Assembly (NCBI RefSeq): GCF_005221325.1
Contig: NZ_CP039889.1
Location: 2,120,501-2,184,500, forward strand
DNA length: 64,000 nt
From: Agrobacterium tumefaciens
GTDB taxonomy: Bacteria > Pseudomonadota > Alphaproteobacteria > Rhizobiales > Rhizobiaceae
Reading direction: 5' to 3'
Shown one piece after another: positions 43,521-53,070 of this stretch. The position numbers and the translations under genes were made by a program. The notes under the pieces are model-generated. The model was not told the DNA's origin. It saw only the letters and a program-made list of their open reading frames with translations, and did no database searches. Numbering within the stretch: the stretch's first letter is position 1; each line of letters starts with the position of its first letter.

Positions 43521-44654
43521 TTAGGCGGCCTTGCTGACCGGAACGGGCAGCGGTGAGAAAGGAATGTCCGGGTAACCGAAGGCCGCCGGCCCGACGACCT
43601 CTAGAGCGCGGGCGCTGCGCAGCAGGTCATGGCAGGGGATGGCGATGACGGCCACGCGCTGGCCATAACGCAGGACTTCAGTGGTGATCGGATAACCCGT
43701 GTCCACATCGAGCAGGACGATCAGGTCGGGAACCGTCACCTCCACCTTGCCGTCACGGGAAAACAGCAGGAATTCGTTCTGGATGGCGACGCCCGCCGTT
43801 TGGCCGGCGCAATCGTCGAAACCGGACAGCGTGAGATCGCCGACCGCGAAACCGCCGCGCAGATGGCGCTTCAGATCGGTGATCTTGCCGTTGAAGATGC
43901 GCCGTCCGCCTTCCAGTGCGCAGACCGCGGCAATCGGGTCTTCCTGCTGTTTGCGGGCACGGATCACCGCCTCACCGATGGCGATCGCCTTGGTATAGGT
44001 TTTCGGAATGCCATACTGGTGCACGTAGTGCGCCTGCATCGGCGCGGTCGCCAGCATCGCGCCACCGCCCTGCGAGACGACGCAGGCGCGTGCCATGCGC
44101 TCGTGCCAGACCTCGGAAACGGCATGGCTGAAAATGACGGCATTGCCGTGCAGATCGCACATCACCGATGGCGTGGAACTATGGCCGTAGATGGAGAATG
44201 TGGTCATCTGCATTTCCGGAAATGCCCGGCCCATGCCGTCGCAATCGAGGATCGGCAGGCCACCGAGCGCCGCCGTCACCAGCGGGTTCATGGAATTGGA
44301 ACCGCCGATTTCCTCGCAGACGATGGCGTCAACGGGTGTGCGGATCAGCTCTTCCATCGCGCGCAGGCAGCGCAGGCCTTCGCGGCCTTCGCGAATGCGC
44401 TCGACGCCGACGACGGGTGCGCCGATGCCACCGATGGACATGCAGAGCGCATCCGGCTCGATGGCATCGGTTGCGAGGATCTTCATCTCATAACCGGCCT
44501 TCATGGCCTCCAGCGCCAGAAGCTTGCCGAGATAGGGGTTGCCGCCGCCGCCCGTGCCGAGAATGCCTGCGCCGATTTCCAGCGCGTCGAGATCTTCACG
44601 GGTCAGCGTCCGCAATGCCGCGTCGTCATATTTCAGCTTGCGTGTCTCAGCCAT
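43521..44654 (-). CDS. DUF917 family protein (copy 2)
   Basis: 377-residue DUF917 protein, a paralogue of the one at 40690-41766. It shows the same ALEIGAGILGTGGGGNPYLGKL and CEEIGGSNSMNPLVTAALGGLPILDCDGMGRAFPE blocks. It overlaps the hydantoinase-A copy 2 gene by 8 bp. The ATG at 44654 is preferred over an upstream in-frame start because GGGAG precedes it. Divergence from copy 1 is substantial, which suggests different substrates or steps rather than a recent duplication. Confidence 0.87.
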   Translation of the reverse strand: MAETRKLKYDDAALRTLTREDLDALEIGAGILGTGGGGNPYLGKLLALEAMKAGYEMKILATDAIEPDALCMSIGGIGAPVVGVERIREGREGLRCLRAMEELIRTPVDAIVCEEIGGSNSMNPLVTAALGGLPILDCDGMGRAFPEMQMTTFSIYGHSSTPSVMCDLHGNAVIFSHAVSEVWHERMARACVVSQGGGAMLATAPMQAHYVHQYGIPKTYTKAIAIGEAVIRARKQQEDPIAAVCALEGGRRIFNGKITDLKRHLRGGFAVGDLTLSGFDDCAGQTAGVAIQNEFLLFSRDGKVEVTVPDLIVLLDVDTGYPITTEVLRYGQRVAVIAIPCHDLLRSARALEVVGPAAFGYPDIPFSPLPVPVSKAA

Positions 44655-46221
44655 GATTGGCTCCCATTTCTCCAACAACTTTCACATGAATGCGGGTGGC
44701 ATTGCCGGGCAGGTAAGCCAGCGGCATATCCTCGCGCTCGATGACCTCAAGCGTTTCGGCAACCGCGCCGGCGGCAATCGCCTTTTCGCGTGCCTCGGCC
44801 TCGGCCTCGGCAAGCGCACTTTCACGCGTGCGGCCCTCGATCAGCGAGAAGACCCGGTCCGTCTCACCGCTGATCTGCGCGATCGCTGCACCTACAGCAT
44901 TGGCCACCGCGAAATTCTCAGGCCGAATGACCTCCAGATCGCCAATACGATCCGGCATCAGGATGGAACCGCCGCCAACAGCAATCACCGGCACCGGTGA
45001 GGACGAGATCCGGCTGCGCTCCACGCAAGCCTCGAGCATGTCGTTGATCTTGTCGACCGCCGCATCCACGAGCTTTTTGTCGAGACTGGAGACCAGTGCC
45101 TTTTCGCCCACATCCGCCTTGCCGGATGCAACCGCGATATCGGTCGCCGTCAGGGTCGATCCGCCGAAGCAGAGCGCCTCGCGGCGAACCCGGTAACCGA
45201 CGGATTTGGGACCGACGGTCAGGCCATGATCGCCATTGACCACCAGCGAACCGCCGCCAAGACCGATGGAGAAAACATCAGGCATGCGGAAATTGGTGCG
45301 CACGCCGCCAATATCCACCGTCGTGGACGCCTGGCGCGGAAAGCCGTGCGACAGCGAGCCGACATCGGAGGTGGTGCCGCCCACATCCACGACCACGGCA
45401 TCCTTGAGGCCGGTGAGGAAAGCCGCACCACGCATGGAATTCGTCGGGCCGGAAGCGAAGGTGAGCACGGGGAAACCGCGCACCACATCCGCCGCCATCA
45501 GCGTGCCGTCGTTCTGGGTGATGTAGAACGGGCAGGTTATGTCCGCTGCCTTCAGCGCCTCGCCAAAAGCGGCGACGGTGCGGTCGGCAAGCGAGAGAAG
45601 GCTGGCATTCATGATCGCAGCACTTTCACGCGCAAGCAGACCGTGACGGCCAATATCCTTGGACATCACCACCGGCAGGCCGGGGCAACGCTCCTGCAGG
45701 ATTTCCTTCGCCCGCAGTTCCATCGCATCGTTGATGCCGCTGAAAACGCAGGTGACGGCGGCGGCCTTCAGGCCCTTGGCACGGATATCGGCGGCGATGC
45801 GGATAATTTCGTCCTCATCGAGCGGCGAAATTTCGCGGCCGTCGAATTCGTAACCGCCGCGCACCTGGTAACCGTGGTTGCCGACGATTTCCTTCAGATC
45901 ATCGGGCCAGTCGACCATGGGCGGCAGGCCGGCGCCGGAAGGCAGCCCGAGACGGATGGCGGCCACCTCATCCATATGCCGGCGCTCGATCACCGCATTG
46001 GTGAAATGCGTGGTGCCGATCATCACGGCGCCAATGCGCGCCCGGTCGATGCCCGACGCCTCGATGACCTTTTCAAGGGCTTCGATGACACCGGACGTCA
46101 CATCCTCTGTCGTGGAGGCCTTCACCCCCGCCAGAACGGTCTTTTCCTGCAACACAACGGCATCGGTATTCGTGCCGCCGACGTCAATTCCAACGCGATA
46201 CACGTCAGGCTCCTCTTTCAT
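44647..46221 (-). CDS. Hydantoinase/oxoprolinase A subunit-like protein (copy 2)
   Basis: 524-residue paralogue of the protein at 39155-40693, with motifs VGIDVGGTNTDAVVLQ, VVVDVGGTTSDVG and VIAVGGGSILMP. The ATG at 46221 shares a base with the stop of the upstream ATPase gene (TGATG). A TTG one codon upstream is less likely. It is coupled to a DUF917 gene and again has no hydantoinase-B partner. It probably carries out ATP-dependent ring opening of the imported compound. Confidence 0.9.
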   Translation of the reverse strand: MKEEPDVYRVGIDVGGTNTDAVVLQEKTVLAGVKASTTEDVTSGVIEALEKVIEASGIDRARIGAVMIGTTHFTNAVIERRHMDEVAAIRLGLPSGAGLPPMVDWPDDLKEIVGNHGYQVRGGYEFDGREISPLDEDEIIRIAADIRAKGLKAAAVTCVFSGINDAMELRAKEILQERCPGLPVVMSKDIGRHGLLARESAAIMNASLLSLADRTVAAFGEALKAADITCPFYITQNDGTLMAADVVRGFPVLTFASGPTNSMRGAAFLTGLKDAVVVDVGGTTSDVGSLSHGFPRQASTTVDIGGVRTNFRMPDVFSIGLGGGSLVVNGDHGLTVGPKSVGYRVRREALCFGGSTLTATDIAVASGKADVGEKALVSSLDKKLVDAAVDKINDMLEACVERSRISSSPVPVIAVGGGSILMPDRIGDLEVIRPENFAVANAVGAAIAQISGETDRVFSLIEGRTRESALAEAEAEAREKAIAAGAVAETLEVIEREDMPLAYLPGNATRIHVKVVGEMGANHG

Positions 46222-47867
46222 CAATCGGTCGTTTTTACGAGGAAGCGCATGCGCTCTTCCTCGGTCACGGTGGGTTTCAGACGCTCTTCCTCGTCGGTGA
46301 CGACGGGGATGGCCGCGATCAGGGCGCGGGTATAGGGATGGGACGGTTCGGCGAAGACCGCGGATGTCACGCCCTCCTCAACGATCTCGCCGCGCAGCAT
46401 GATGGCGATACGCGAACAGAAATTGCGCATCAGCGACAGGTCGTGCGAGATCATCAGATAGGTGAGGCCAAGCTCCTCGCGCAGCTGCAGCAGAAGATCG
46501 ATCACCGTCTTCTGCACGGAGACATCGAGTGCCGCCGTCGGCTCATCGAGGATGAGGATTTTCGGCTCGGCGGCCAGCGCACGGGCGATCGCCACACGCT
46601 GCTTCTGTCCGCCGGAAAGCTCATGCGGGTATTTGCCGAGATAAGATTGCGGCAATCGCACCAGCCCCAACAGTTCCTGCATCCTGTTTTCGCGCGCTTC
46701 ACCGTCCAGGCCGATGGATTTCAGCGGCAGTGCCAGCGTCTGTTTGACAGTGCGCTTCGGATTGAGGGACGTGCCGGGATTTTGATAAACGATCTGCGTC
46801 AGCCGCTTGCCGCGCTCAGGCGCCGGGCCGTCTATCAAGAGATTGCCGGAGGTGGGGCGTGAAAGACCCATGATCATACGCGCGACCGAGGTTTTTCCCG
46901 AACCGGATTCACCCGCGAGCCCGAAAACTTCACCTTCCTTCAGTGTCAGGTTCACATCGCGCACGGCGTGATAACCGTTGCGTCTGCCATAAATCTTGTT
47001 CAGTCCTTCGATGGTGACGATCGGCGAGCGCGTGCTTTGCGCCAGATCGGTGACGCGCTCGCCGTAGAGCGGCGGCACCGCATCCAGCAGCGAACGCGTA
47101 TAATCCGCAGCAGGGGCATGCAGGATTTGCGTGCATGGGCCGGTCTCCACGATGTCACCGTGATGCATGACCACGACCCTGTCTGCCACCTTGCGCACGA
47201 CACCGAGATTGTGGGTTATCATCAGCAGCGCCATGTTTTCTTCGGCAACCAGCTGGTTGATGAGATTGAGGATTTCATCCTGCGTCGTCACGTCGAGCGC
47301 GGTGCCGGGCTCATCGGCGATCAGGAGCTTCGGCTGGTGCAGCAGCGCAAGCCCGATCAGCACACGCTGGCGCATGCCACCCGAAAGCTCGGAGGGATAG
47401 GCATTCATCACCCGCTCGGTATCGGCAAGCTGCACCCGGCGCAGCACCGCGGCGATGCGGTTGCGTCGCTCCGCTTTCGACGAGTAGATGCCATCGCGTT
47501 TGTCGGCAAAGCGCATGACATCATCGAGATGCGTGCCGATCTTGAAGACCGGATTGAAGGAGGACAGCGGGTCCTGCATGATCAGCGAAAACGCCGTGCC
47601 CTTCAGCGCCTCACGCTCCCTTCGCGGCATGGACAGCACATCCCGGCCATCGATGGCGATCGCACCTGACGTGATCGCGGCATTCTTCGGCAAAGTGCCG
47701 ATGATGGCCTTGGCGGTGACCGATTTGCCCGATCCGGTTTCGCCGATCAGCGCCACGCGTTCGCCGGCGGCAACCGTGAAGGCGACATCGCGCAGCACCT
47801 GCCGGGTGCGGCCATAATTGGTGAAGGTGACGTTGAGGTTTTCGACCTTGAGAAGCGGTTCAGTCAT
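46221..47867 (-). CDS. Peptide-type ABC ATPase with two fused domains (DppD-DppF fusion)
   Basis: 548-residue double ATPase. Domain 1 has GETGSGKSVTAKA, LSGGMRQRVLIGLAL and LLIADEPGTALD. Domain 2, from about residue 285, has GESGSGKTSVARM, LSGGQKQRVAIARALA and ILILDEPTAALD. The ATG at 47867 lies 4 bp after the DppC-like stop. It energises the permeases at 47872-49781. It is a paralogue of the fused ATPase at 27682-29295. Confidence 0.93.
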   Translation of the reverse strand: MTEPLLKVENLNVTFTNYGRTRQVLRDVAFTVAAGERVALIGETGSGKSVTAKAIIGTLPKNAAITSGAIAIDGRDVLSMPRREREALKGTAFSLIMQDPLSSFNPVFKIGTHLDDVMRFADKRDGIYSSKAERRNRIAAVLRRVQLADTERVMNAYPSELSGGMRQRVLIGLALLHQPKLLIADEPGTALDVTTQDEILNLINQLVAEENMALLMITHNLGVVRKVADRVVVMHHGDIVETGPCTQILHAPAADYTRSLLDAVPPLYGERVTDLAQSTRSPIVTIEGLNKIYGRRNGYHAVRDVNLTLKEGEVFGLAGESGSGKTSVARMIMGLSRPTSGNLLIDGPAPERGKRLTQIVYQNPGTSLNPKRTVKQTLALPLKSIGLDGEARENRMQELLGLVRLPQSYLGKYPHELSGGQKQRVAIARALAAEPKILILDEPTAALDVSVQKTVIDLLLQLREELGLTYLMISHDLSLMRNFCSRIAIMLRGEIVEEGVTSAVFAEPSHPYTRALIAAIPVVTDEEERLKPTVTEEERMRFLVKTTD

Positions 47868-47871
47868 GACT

Positions 47872-48753
47872 TTAGCTTTCCACGTCGAACATGTCGCGCA
47901 GGCCGTCGCCCAGCAGATTGAAACCAAGCGTCACGTAAAGCACAGCCGCGCCGGGGCAGAGCACTTCCCACCAGAAATCCGGCATGAACTGGCGACCGTC
48001 GGCAACCATCGATCCGAGGTCGGGGGTCGGCGGTTTAACGCCGAAACCGAGGAAGCTCAGCGTCGCACCGAACAGGATGACAAAGGCGGCATCCAGCGTC
48101 GTCTTGACCGATATGACCGAGACGCAATTGGGCAGGATTTCGCGAAAGAGAATGTGCAGCGGGCCTGCACCGGCAAGGCGTGCGGCCTCGATATAGTCTT
48201 CCGAGGCGATGGACTTCGACACCGAATAGATCAGCCGCGCATGCCAGGTCCACCACAGCAGCGTGATCGCGATCATGGCATTCATCAGTGTCGGTTCCAG
48301 GAGGTTGGAAACCGCGAGCGCCATGACGAGCGGCGGCATGGCCAGCATCACATTCGTCAGGCCGCTGATGAGCTTTTCAGTCCAGCCACCGAAATAACCG
48401 GCGACGAGGCCAAGCACGGTGCCGACTGGCACGGAAATACCGAGCACGCCGATGACGAGAAGGAGGGAAACACGCAGCCCGAAGATGGTGCGGGAAAAGA
48501 TATCGCGCCCGGCCTTGTCGGTGCCGAACCAGTGCTCCAAATCCGGCGGCATATGGCGGGCGCGGAAATCGACCACTGCACCGATATGTTTCGGATAGGG
48601 CGTGAGCCAAGGCGCAAAGACCGCCAGCACCAGCACCGATAGCAGGATCAGCGAACCGATGACGGCTGCCGGATTACGGCTGAAGCGATACCACATCATG
48701 TAACCGGCGCTTAAGCCCCGATCGGTGGGTTCGAGCATTTTCATATCAGCCAT
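47872..48753 (-). CDS. Peptide-type ABC permease, DppC-like
   Basis: 293-residue permease with the DppC signature HWFGTDKAGRDIFSRTIFGLRVSLLL and the EAA loop YIEAARLAGAGPLHILFREILPNCVS. About six hydrophobic segments are present. Its ATG at 48753 overlaps the stop of the DppB-like gene (TGATG). The open frame continues upstream inside that gene and is not counted. Confidence 0.92.
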   Translation of the reverse strand: MADMKMLEPTDRGLSAGYMMWYRFSRNPAAVIGSLILLSVLVLAVFAPWLTPYPKHIGAVVDFRARHMPPDLEHWFGTDKAGRDIFSRTIFGLRVSLLLVIGVLGISVPVGTVLGLVAGYFGGWTEKLISGLTNVMLAMPPLVMALAVSNLLEPTLMNAMIAITLLWWTWHARLIYSVSKSIASEDYIEAARLAGAGPLHILFREILPNCVSVISVKTTLDAAFVILFGATLSFLGFGVKPPTPDLGSMVADGRQFMPDFWWEVLCPGAAVLYVTLGFNLLGDGLRDMFDVES

Positions 48754-49781
48754 CAGCGAGCCTCCTTGCGGCGCAGGCGCGGGTCGATGATCGAGATCAG
48801 GACATCCACGATCAGGTTCGCAACGATGAAGAACAGGCCGGCCACCAGCACCACGGCGGTGACGGCATTGAGGTCTTTCTGCAGGATGGCGTTCAGCCCG
48901 TAGGAAGCGAAACCGCCCCAAGCGAAGACCATCTCGATCACGAAGGCATTGCCGATCAGCGAGGCGAATTCGAGCCCCATGATCGTCAGCGGCGCGATGG
49001 AGGAGAGCTTCAGCAAATAACGGAAGATGATCACCCGTTCCGGCACGCCGAAGCTCTGCAGGGTGAGAACATGGTCCTTGCGCTGGTTTTCAATCATCGA
49101 GGAACGCGTGATGCGGGTAATCTGGCCGATGCCGGCCATGGAAAGCGCAAATGCCGGCAGCGCAAGATGTTTTAGCGCATCGAGTACGACGTCGAAACGT
49201 CCGGCCAGCATGCCGTCGATCAGGATGAAACCGGTCGGACCACCCTGCCAGCCGAGCCCGTGATCAAGCCTGCCGATGATCGGCCAGCCGGAAATAAAGC
49301 GGGCGGCCAGCAATTGCAGCGTGATGGCGAAGAGGAAGCTCGGGATCGTCACGCCGGTGAGCGACAAAATGCGACCGATATGGTCGAGCGGCCGGTCACG
49401 GTAATGCGCGGTGATGACGCCGAGCGGGATGGCGACGGCAAACATGAAGACAACCGACACCAGAACCAGTTCGACGGTCGCAGGAACGGTCTGCGCCAGA
49501 TCGGTGGTGACGGGACGCTGCGACACCAGCGAGAAACCAAGATCGCCATGCAGTGCATTGCCGATATAATCGAGATATTGGACGGCGAGCGGCTTGTCGA
49601 GACCCATCTCGCCGCGCAACGCGTCCACCTGCTCCTGCGTTGCCGCAGGGCCGAGCGCCATGCGGGCGGGGTCACCCGGCACCACACGGGCCAGAGCGAA
49701 AATCATGATGGACAGGGCGATCATGACCAGCATGAAGGTGCCGAGCCTGTTCAAAATCGCGACCAGCGGATGTTGCTGCAT
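48753..49781 (-). CDS. Peptide-type ABC permease, DppB-like
   Basis: 342-residue permease and first gene of the nine-gene minus-strand operon. Signatures are RLGTFMLVMIALSIMIFALARVVPGDPARM, GLDKPLAVQYLDYIGNALHGDLGFSLV and the C-terminal LIVDVLISIIDPRLR. It lies about 135 bp from the divergent LuxR-type regulator gene, so the operon promoter must lie in that gap. Confidence 0.92.
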   Translation of the reverse strand: MQQHPLVAILNRLGTFMLVMIALSIMIFALARVVPGDPARMALGPAATQEQVDALRGEMGLDKPLAVQYLDYIGNALHGDLGFSLVSQRPVTTDLAQTVPATVELVLVSVVFMFAVAIPLGVITAHYRDRPLDHIGRILSLTGVTIPSFLFAITLQLLAARFISGWPIIGRLDHGLGWQGGPTGFILIDGMLAGRFDVVLDALKHLALPAFALSMAGIGQITRITRSSMIENQRKDHVLTLQSFGVPERVIIFRYLLKLSSIAPLTIMGLEFASLIGNAFVIEMVFAWGGFASYGLNAILQKDLNAVTAVVLVAGLFFIVANLIVDVLISIIDPRLRRKEAR

Positions 49782-49856
49782 CGGTGGAACGTTCCTTGTG
49801 CATCAGTTGCCTGAGCCCAAGTTTTCATCGTCAACACATTTCAACAATCTCTAAAA

Positions 49857-49891
49857 GGTATAGTTTTTTGGAAGATTGGTATAGGTTTTGG
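49857..49891. promoter_or_regulatory. Direct repeats in the divergent promoter region
   Basis: GGTATAGTTTTTTGG (49857-49871) and GGTATAGGTTTTGG (49878-49891) are near-identical and start 21 bp apart, two turns of the helix. They lie 26-60 bp before the regulator start and 76-110 bp before the permease operon. MalT-type activators bind spaced direct repeats, so this is a natural candidate site for the adjacent regulator. Confidence 0.6.
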
Positions 49892-49916
49892 TGCTTAAAT
49901 CTCTTATCCCTCGCGA

Positions 49917-52268
49917 ATGATGCTTTTGCCCCGAGCCCGCCTTTGCCGTCATATCGCCCGCGAAACCGCCGGTGTCATTTTTCTGCGTGCCCCGGCGGGA
50001 GCGGGAAAAAGTGTGCTGCTGGAGATGCTCGCGAAAGAGTTGGGCGCCACCATATGCCACACCCACCAGCCGCGAAGCGACGAGGTGGTCGACGGCTGCC
50101 TTCTTTGGGACGTCCCGGTTTTTGCGCGGGCAGTGCGCATGCCTGCCGGCATTCTGGAATCGGTGCGTTTTGTGGTCATCGCCTGCCGTCCCGATCAACG
50201 GATCAGCGGGCTGGCGCGACAAATCCTGCATCGCGGATCGCGCACCATCGGGCCGGATGAACTGGCGCTGGGGAACGATGAAGCCGAAAGCCTCCCAGCT
50301 GAACAGCGACGTATTGCTCTTGAAGATTTTGCGGGATGGCCAGCCTTCCTGGCGTTGGCCCGGCACCCGGACGACACACTGTGCGCAGAGTATCTGCGGG
50401 AGAACTATCTGCCGCATCTTTCTCCTGCTCAGACAGTCGAGCTTTGCTTCTGGCTCGAAAATCCGTCTGCGGAACCCAAGGCGGGGTGGAGGGAATTGCT
50501 CCCTCCTTTCCTTACCGGACGCCCCGAACAACATCCCACGCTCATACGGCTTTTGACCCTGGCGGCACGGGACCGCCTCGCCACCTTGCAGGCTGGCAGC
50601 GCCGTGGTGGAGGTCGCGTCCGCTTTTGAAAGGGCAGGGAACTCGCTCGCGGCAATGGCGATACTGCTCGACCGGGGTTATGAGACCCACGCCGCACAAA
50701 TGCTTGAACGCGCCCACGGCCGTGAACTGATCTACCGAAGCAGCATCGACAGGTTTCGCGAGATCATCATGCGGTTCTCACAGGACATGATTGCAACGAA
50801 TGAAACCGTGCTTTTCGCTGTGACCCGCGCCCTGCTGAAACAGGGCGAGTTGCAGCGCGTGCGACATCTGGTCGGCAAAAGCCTTGGATCGGACTATCTC
50901 GATCCGCTGAAGGTGCTTGCCCGGGACTCAAGGTTTTCCTTCGCTGCCCGAACCTTCCGGCTGAACCTGATGATCGCCGAGGACCTGACGCCCAATGACG
51001 CGATGATAACGCGCCTCGGCGAGTTCATGGCCGATTATCCGTTGGACGATCATGGCAAGTGGGCGTCCTACTACAATGCGTTGCTTGAATTCGAAATCCG
51101 CCGCCGCAATTTTCGCGAGGCGGAGGCGGCTGCCGCCCGCGCCCTCATCTATCTGCGCAAGATGGGTGGGCAGCCCCTGCTTGAATTCTTCATCCATCTG
51201 CATCAGATCGTGCTGCGGATGATGAGCGGTGACGTGCTTCTGGCGCGCCGGGCGGCGCAGGATGCTCGCGCAAGGCTGGAACAGGTGCCGCATGATGCCG
51301 CGCAGGAGTTCCGGATGTTGCGGCTTGCAGAAGCCTGTCTCGCCTATGAAGCGGGAAAGCCGCGCGATCTGCTGCATTTCGTTGAGCACGAATTCGATCA
51401 CTTCGCCGCCGCCGAAATCTGGCCAAGCCTGATGCAATTTGCGTTGTTTTACGCCTCGCAGGTGCTCATCGACCATTTTCCGATGACCGTTCGTGCGGGT
51501 TTTCTGGATGGTCTCTGGATCCACCTGTCGGAAGGCCTTCAATTCCATGCGATGATGGAGATCAGGACGGCGATCGCCTACCAGAATGCCAATCGCTGGG
51601 CGGATGCTGCCGCCACTCTTTCGGCAATCCGCATGCCGATGGGCCGCAACTGGGTGGAAAGCGCGCATGAGGACCTTTCAAGGCTCGCGCGCCGAGACGA
51701 AATCGCCTACGTCATGGCGTGGCTGCGTGACGCCGTGCATCTTTTCACGCCGCGCGCCTATCTCTCTCGCCAGATAGACGCGATGATCGCCAACCCCAAA
51801 GTTACCAACCGGGAAAAAGTCGCGCTCAGGATATGGCAGAGCTATGCCGCGCATCAGCGCCGCGACAATGCCGCTGCCCGCGCGCATATCCTCACAGCCC
51901 TTGAATCTGCGACCCGCCTTGGCTGCAGAGGTGTATTGTCGGAGGAGCGTATCTTCCTGTCACCGCTTTTGAACAACCGTCGCATCCGCAGTTTCATCGA
52001 GACCTCTTCCGATGTCCGTACCGCGCTGTCGATATTCGCCGACTCGGTAAACTCCCCGCAGGCACGCGCCCTGCATGGCGGGCTTTCCCAGCGGGAAGCG
52101 CAGATGCTGCAGCTGCTTGCCAGCGGTATGTCGAACAAGAAGATCGCCCAGACGCTGAACATCTCGGAAGTGACGGTAAAGTTTCACTTGGGCAACCTTT
52201 TCCGTAAGCTTGATTGCAAGCGGCGTTCCGAAGCCATTCGTGCAGCGAAGGCTCTCGATTGGCTTTAA
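49917..52268 (+). CDS. MalT-like LuxR-family transcriptional regulator
   Basis: 783-residue activator-type protein. A P-loop is at the N-terminus (APAGAGKS, residues 25-32), followed by a weakly conserved NTPase region. Long alpha-helical repeats of TPR type run from about 250 to 650. A C-terminal LuxR helix-turn-helix ends it (LSQREAQMLQLLASGMSNKKIAQTLNISEVTVKFHLGNLFRKLD, about 720-765). The layout is that of MalT-like STAND ATPase regulators. It is divergent from the hydantoinase/importer operon and probably activates it. The N-terminus is shorter than in MalT and begins directly before the P-loop. Confidence 0.85.
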   Translation: MMLLPRARLCRHIARETAGVIFLRAPAGAGKSVLLEMLAKELGATICHTHQPRSDEVVDGCLLWDVPVFARAVRMPAGILESVRFVVIACRPDQRISGLARQILHRGSRTIGPDELALGNDEAESLPAEQRRIALEDFAGWPAFLALARHPDDTLCAEYLRENYLPHLSPAQTVELCFWLENPSAEPKAGWRELLPPFLTGRPEQHPTLIRLLTLAARDRLATLQAGSAVVEVASAFERAGNSLAAMAILLDRGYETHAAQMLERAHGRELIYRSSIDRFREIIMRFSQDMIATNETVLFAVTRALLKQGELQRVRHLVGKSLGSDYLDPLKVLARDSRFSFAARTFRLNLMIAEDLTPNDAMITRLGEFMADYPLDDHGKWASYYNALLEFEIRRRNFREAEAAAARALIYLRKMGGQPLLEFFIHLHQIVLRMMSGDVLLARRAAQDARARLEQVPHDAAQEFRMLRLAEACLAYEAGKPRDLLHFVEHEFDHFAAAEIWPSLMQFALFYASQVLIDHFPMTVRAGFLDGLWIHLSEGLQFHAMMEIRTAIAYQNANRWADAAATLSAIRMPMGRNWVESAHEDLSRLARRDEIAYVMAWLRDAVHLFTPRAYLSRQIDAMIANPKVTNREKVALRIWQSYAAHQRRDNAAARAHILTALESATRLGCRGVLSEERIFLSPLLNNRRIRSFIETSSDVRTALSIFADSVNSPQARALHGGLSQREAQMLQLLASGMSNKKIAQTLNISEVTVKFHLGNLFRKLDCKRRSEAIRAAKALDWL

Positions 52269-52620
52269 TCAGCACGTCATGAAGATAAATAGGGGTGTAT
52301 GCACGGTCGGGCTCCTTCAAGTCGATGTTCGACCGGAGCCTTTCTCCAAGCTGAGACCCACACGGACGAACAGATGGATGCACAAAGCAATCCTTCGTTC
52401 GTCGTGGGAATCTCCGACCAGAGGCCAAAGACCAGAGCTTCCGTTACCAGAAGGACTTGGGCTTGCCAAACCAAGTCTGCCTTTTGCGACAGGGCTGTTC
52501 TAGCGCTGTCGTGTTCGGTCTGCGAGAAGGGGCCAGCGAGTGCCTTTGGCCAACGCAAAGACGTGCCCTGGTGCATAAAAGGCATCATGCCACCGACGTC
52601 AGATGGGGTTGAGCAGCGCC
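52269..52620. other. Gene-free stretch with three consecutive hairpins
   Basis: About 350 bases without a convincing gene. A 103-codon minus-strand frame (52277-52588) exists but shows no family feature. Three stem-loops occur in series: GACTTGG/CCAAGTC (52454-52477), CGACAG with inner GCT/AGC pairing to CTGTCG (52487-52511), and GGCCA/TGGCC (52531-52551). They could belong to a structured RNA, a terminator zone or a degraded element. Confidence 0.45.
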
Positions 52621-53025
52621 TTACACGCCCTTCATGATATTGCAGATGCCCTCGCGAATAACGTTCTTGTCGGCGATCTGTCCTGCCTGGATATTGAAAA
52701 CGGCGTCGATCCGGACAGCATTGCCCTTCTGCCGCGCGACCACCCGCAACGTCTGGATTCTGCCGCTACCGCTGGTTTCCTGATGGGCATCGATCGACGA
52801 AAGTGCCTTGTTGATCTGGATGCCGGAGAAACCTTCCGCTGCGACGGCCTGGGCAAGCTTTTGAAGCACCGCGGGTGCCTTGGCTTTCGGCAGTTCCTGC
52901 CAGGATTTGTAAGAGACGGCCGTCACCATTGGCACGCCCGAAACGGTGAAGTTTTTCTCGCAGGACGCCGCGAAGGCAGGGCTTGAGAAGGCGATGAGGC
53001 CAAGGGCTGCGATAAGAGATTTCAT
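52621..53025 (-). CDS. Secreted protein of unknown function
   Basis: 134-residue protein with a Sec signal peptide (residues 1-19, SSPAFA-AS) and one Cys just after cleavage, plus another near the C-terminus (EGICNIMKG). I recognise no family. The mature part is mixed alpha/beta in appearance (TVSGVPMVTAVSYKSWQELPKAKAPAVLQKLAQAVAAEG). The two cysteines may form a disulfide in the periplasm. The gene stands alone, 46 bp downstream of the small HTH gene. Confidence 0.72.
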   Translation of the reverse strand: MKSLIAALGLIAFSSPAFAASCEKNFTVSGVPMVTAVSYKSWQELPKAKAPAVLQKLAQAVAAEGFSGIQINKALSSIDAHQETSGSGRIQTLRVVARQKGNAVRIDAVFNIQAGQIADKNVIREGICNIMKGV

Positions 53026-53070
53026 GGGTATGATCCGATTGTTGGTGAAGGTTTTCAGCTGTTGCCCGCG

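Noticed and set aside
41687..43537. 616-codon plus-strand open frame
   Set aside because: Antisense to the solute-binding protein gene; His/Arg-rich translation with no family feature. It arises from high GC codon structure.
45226..46335. 369-codon plus-strand frame
   Set aside because: Antisense to hydantoinase-A copy 2; no family feature.
52277..52588. 103-codon minus-strand frame
   Set aside because: Odd composition, no family match and no good ribosome binding site; the hairpins better explain this stretch.
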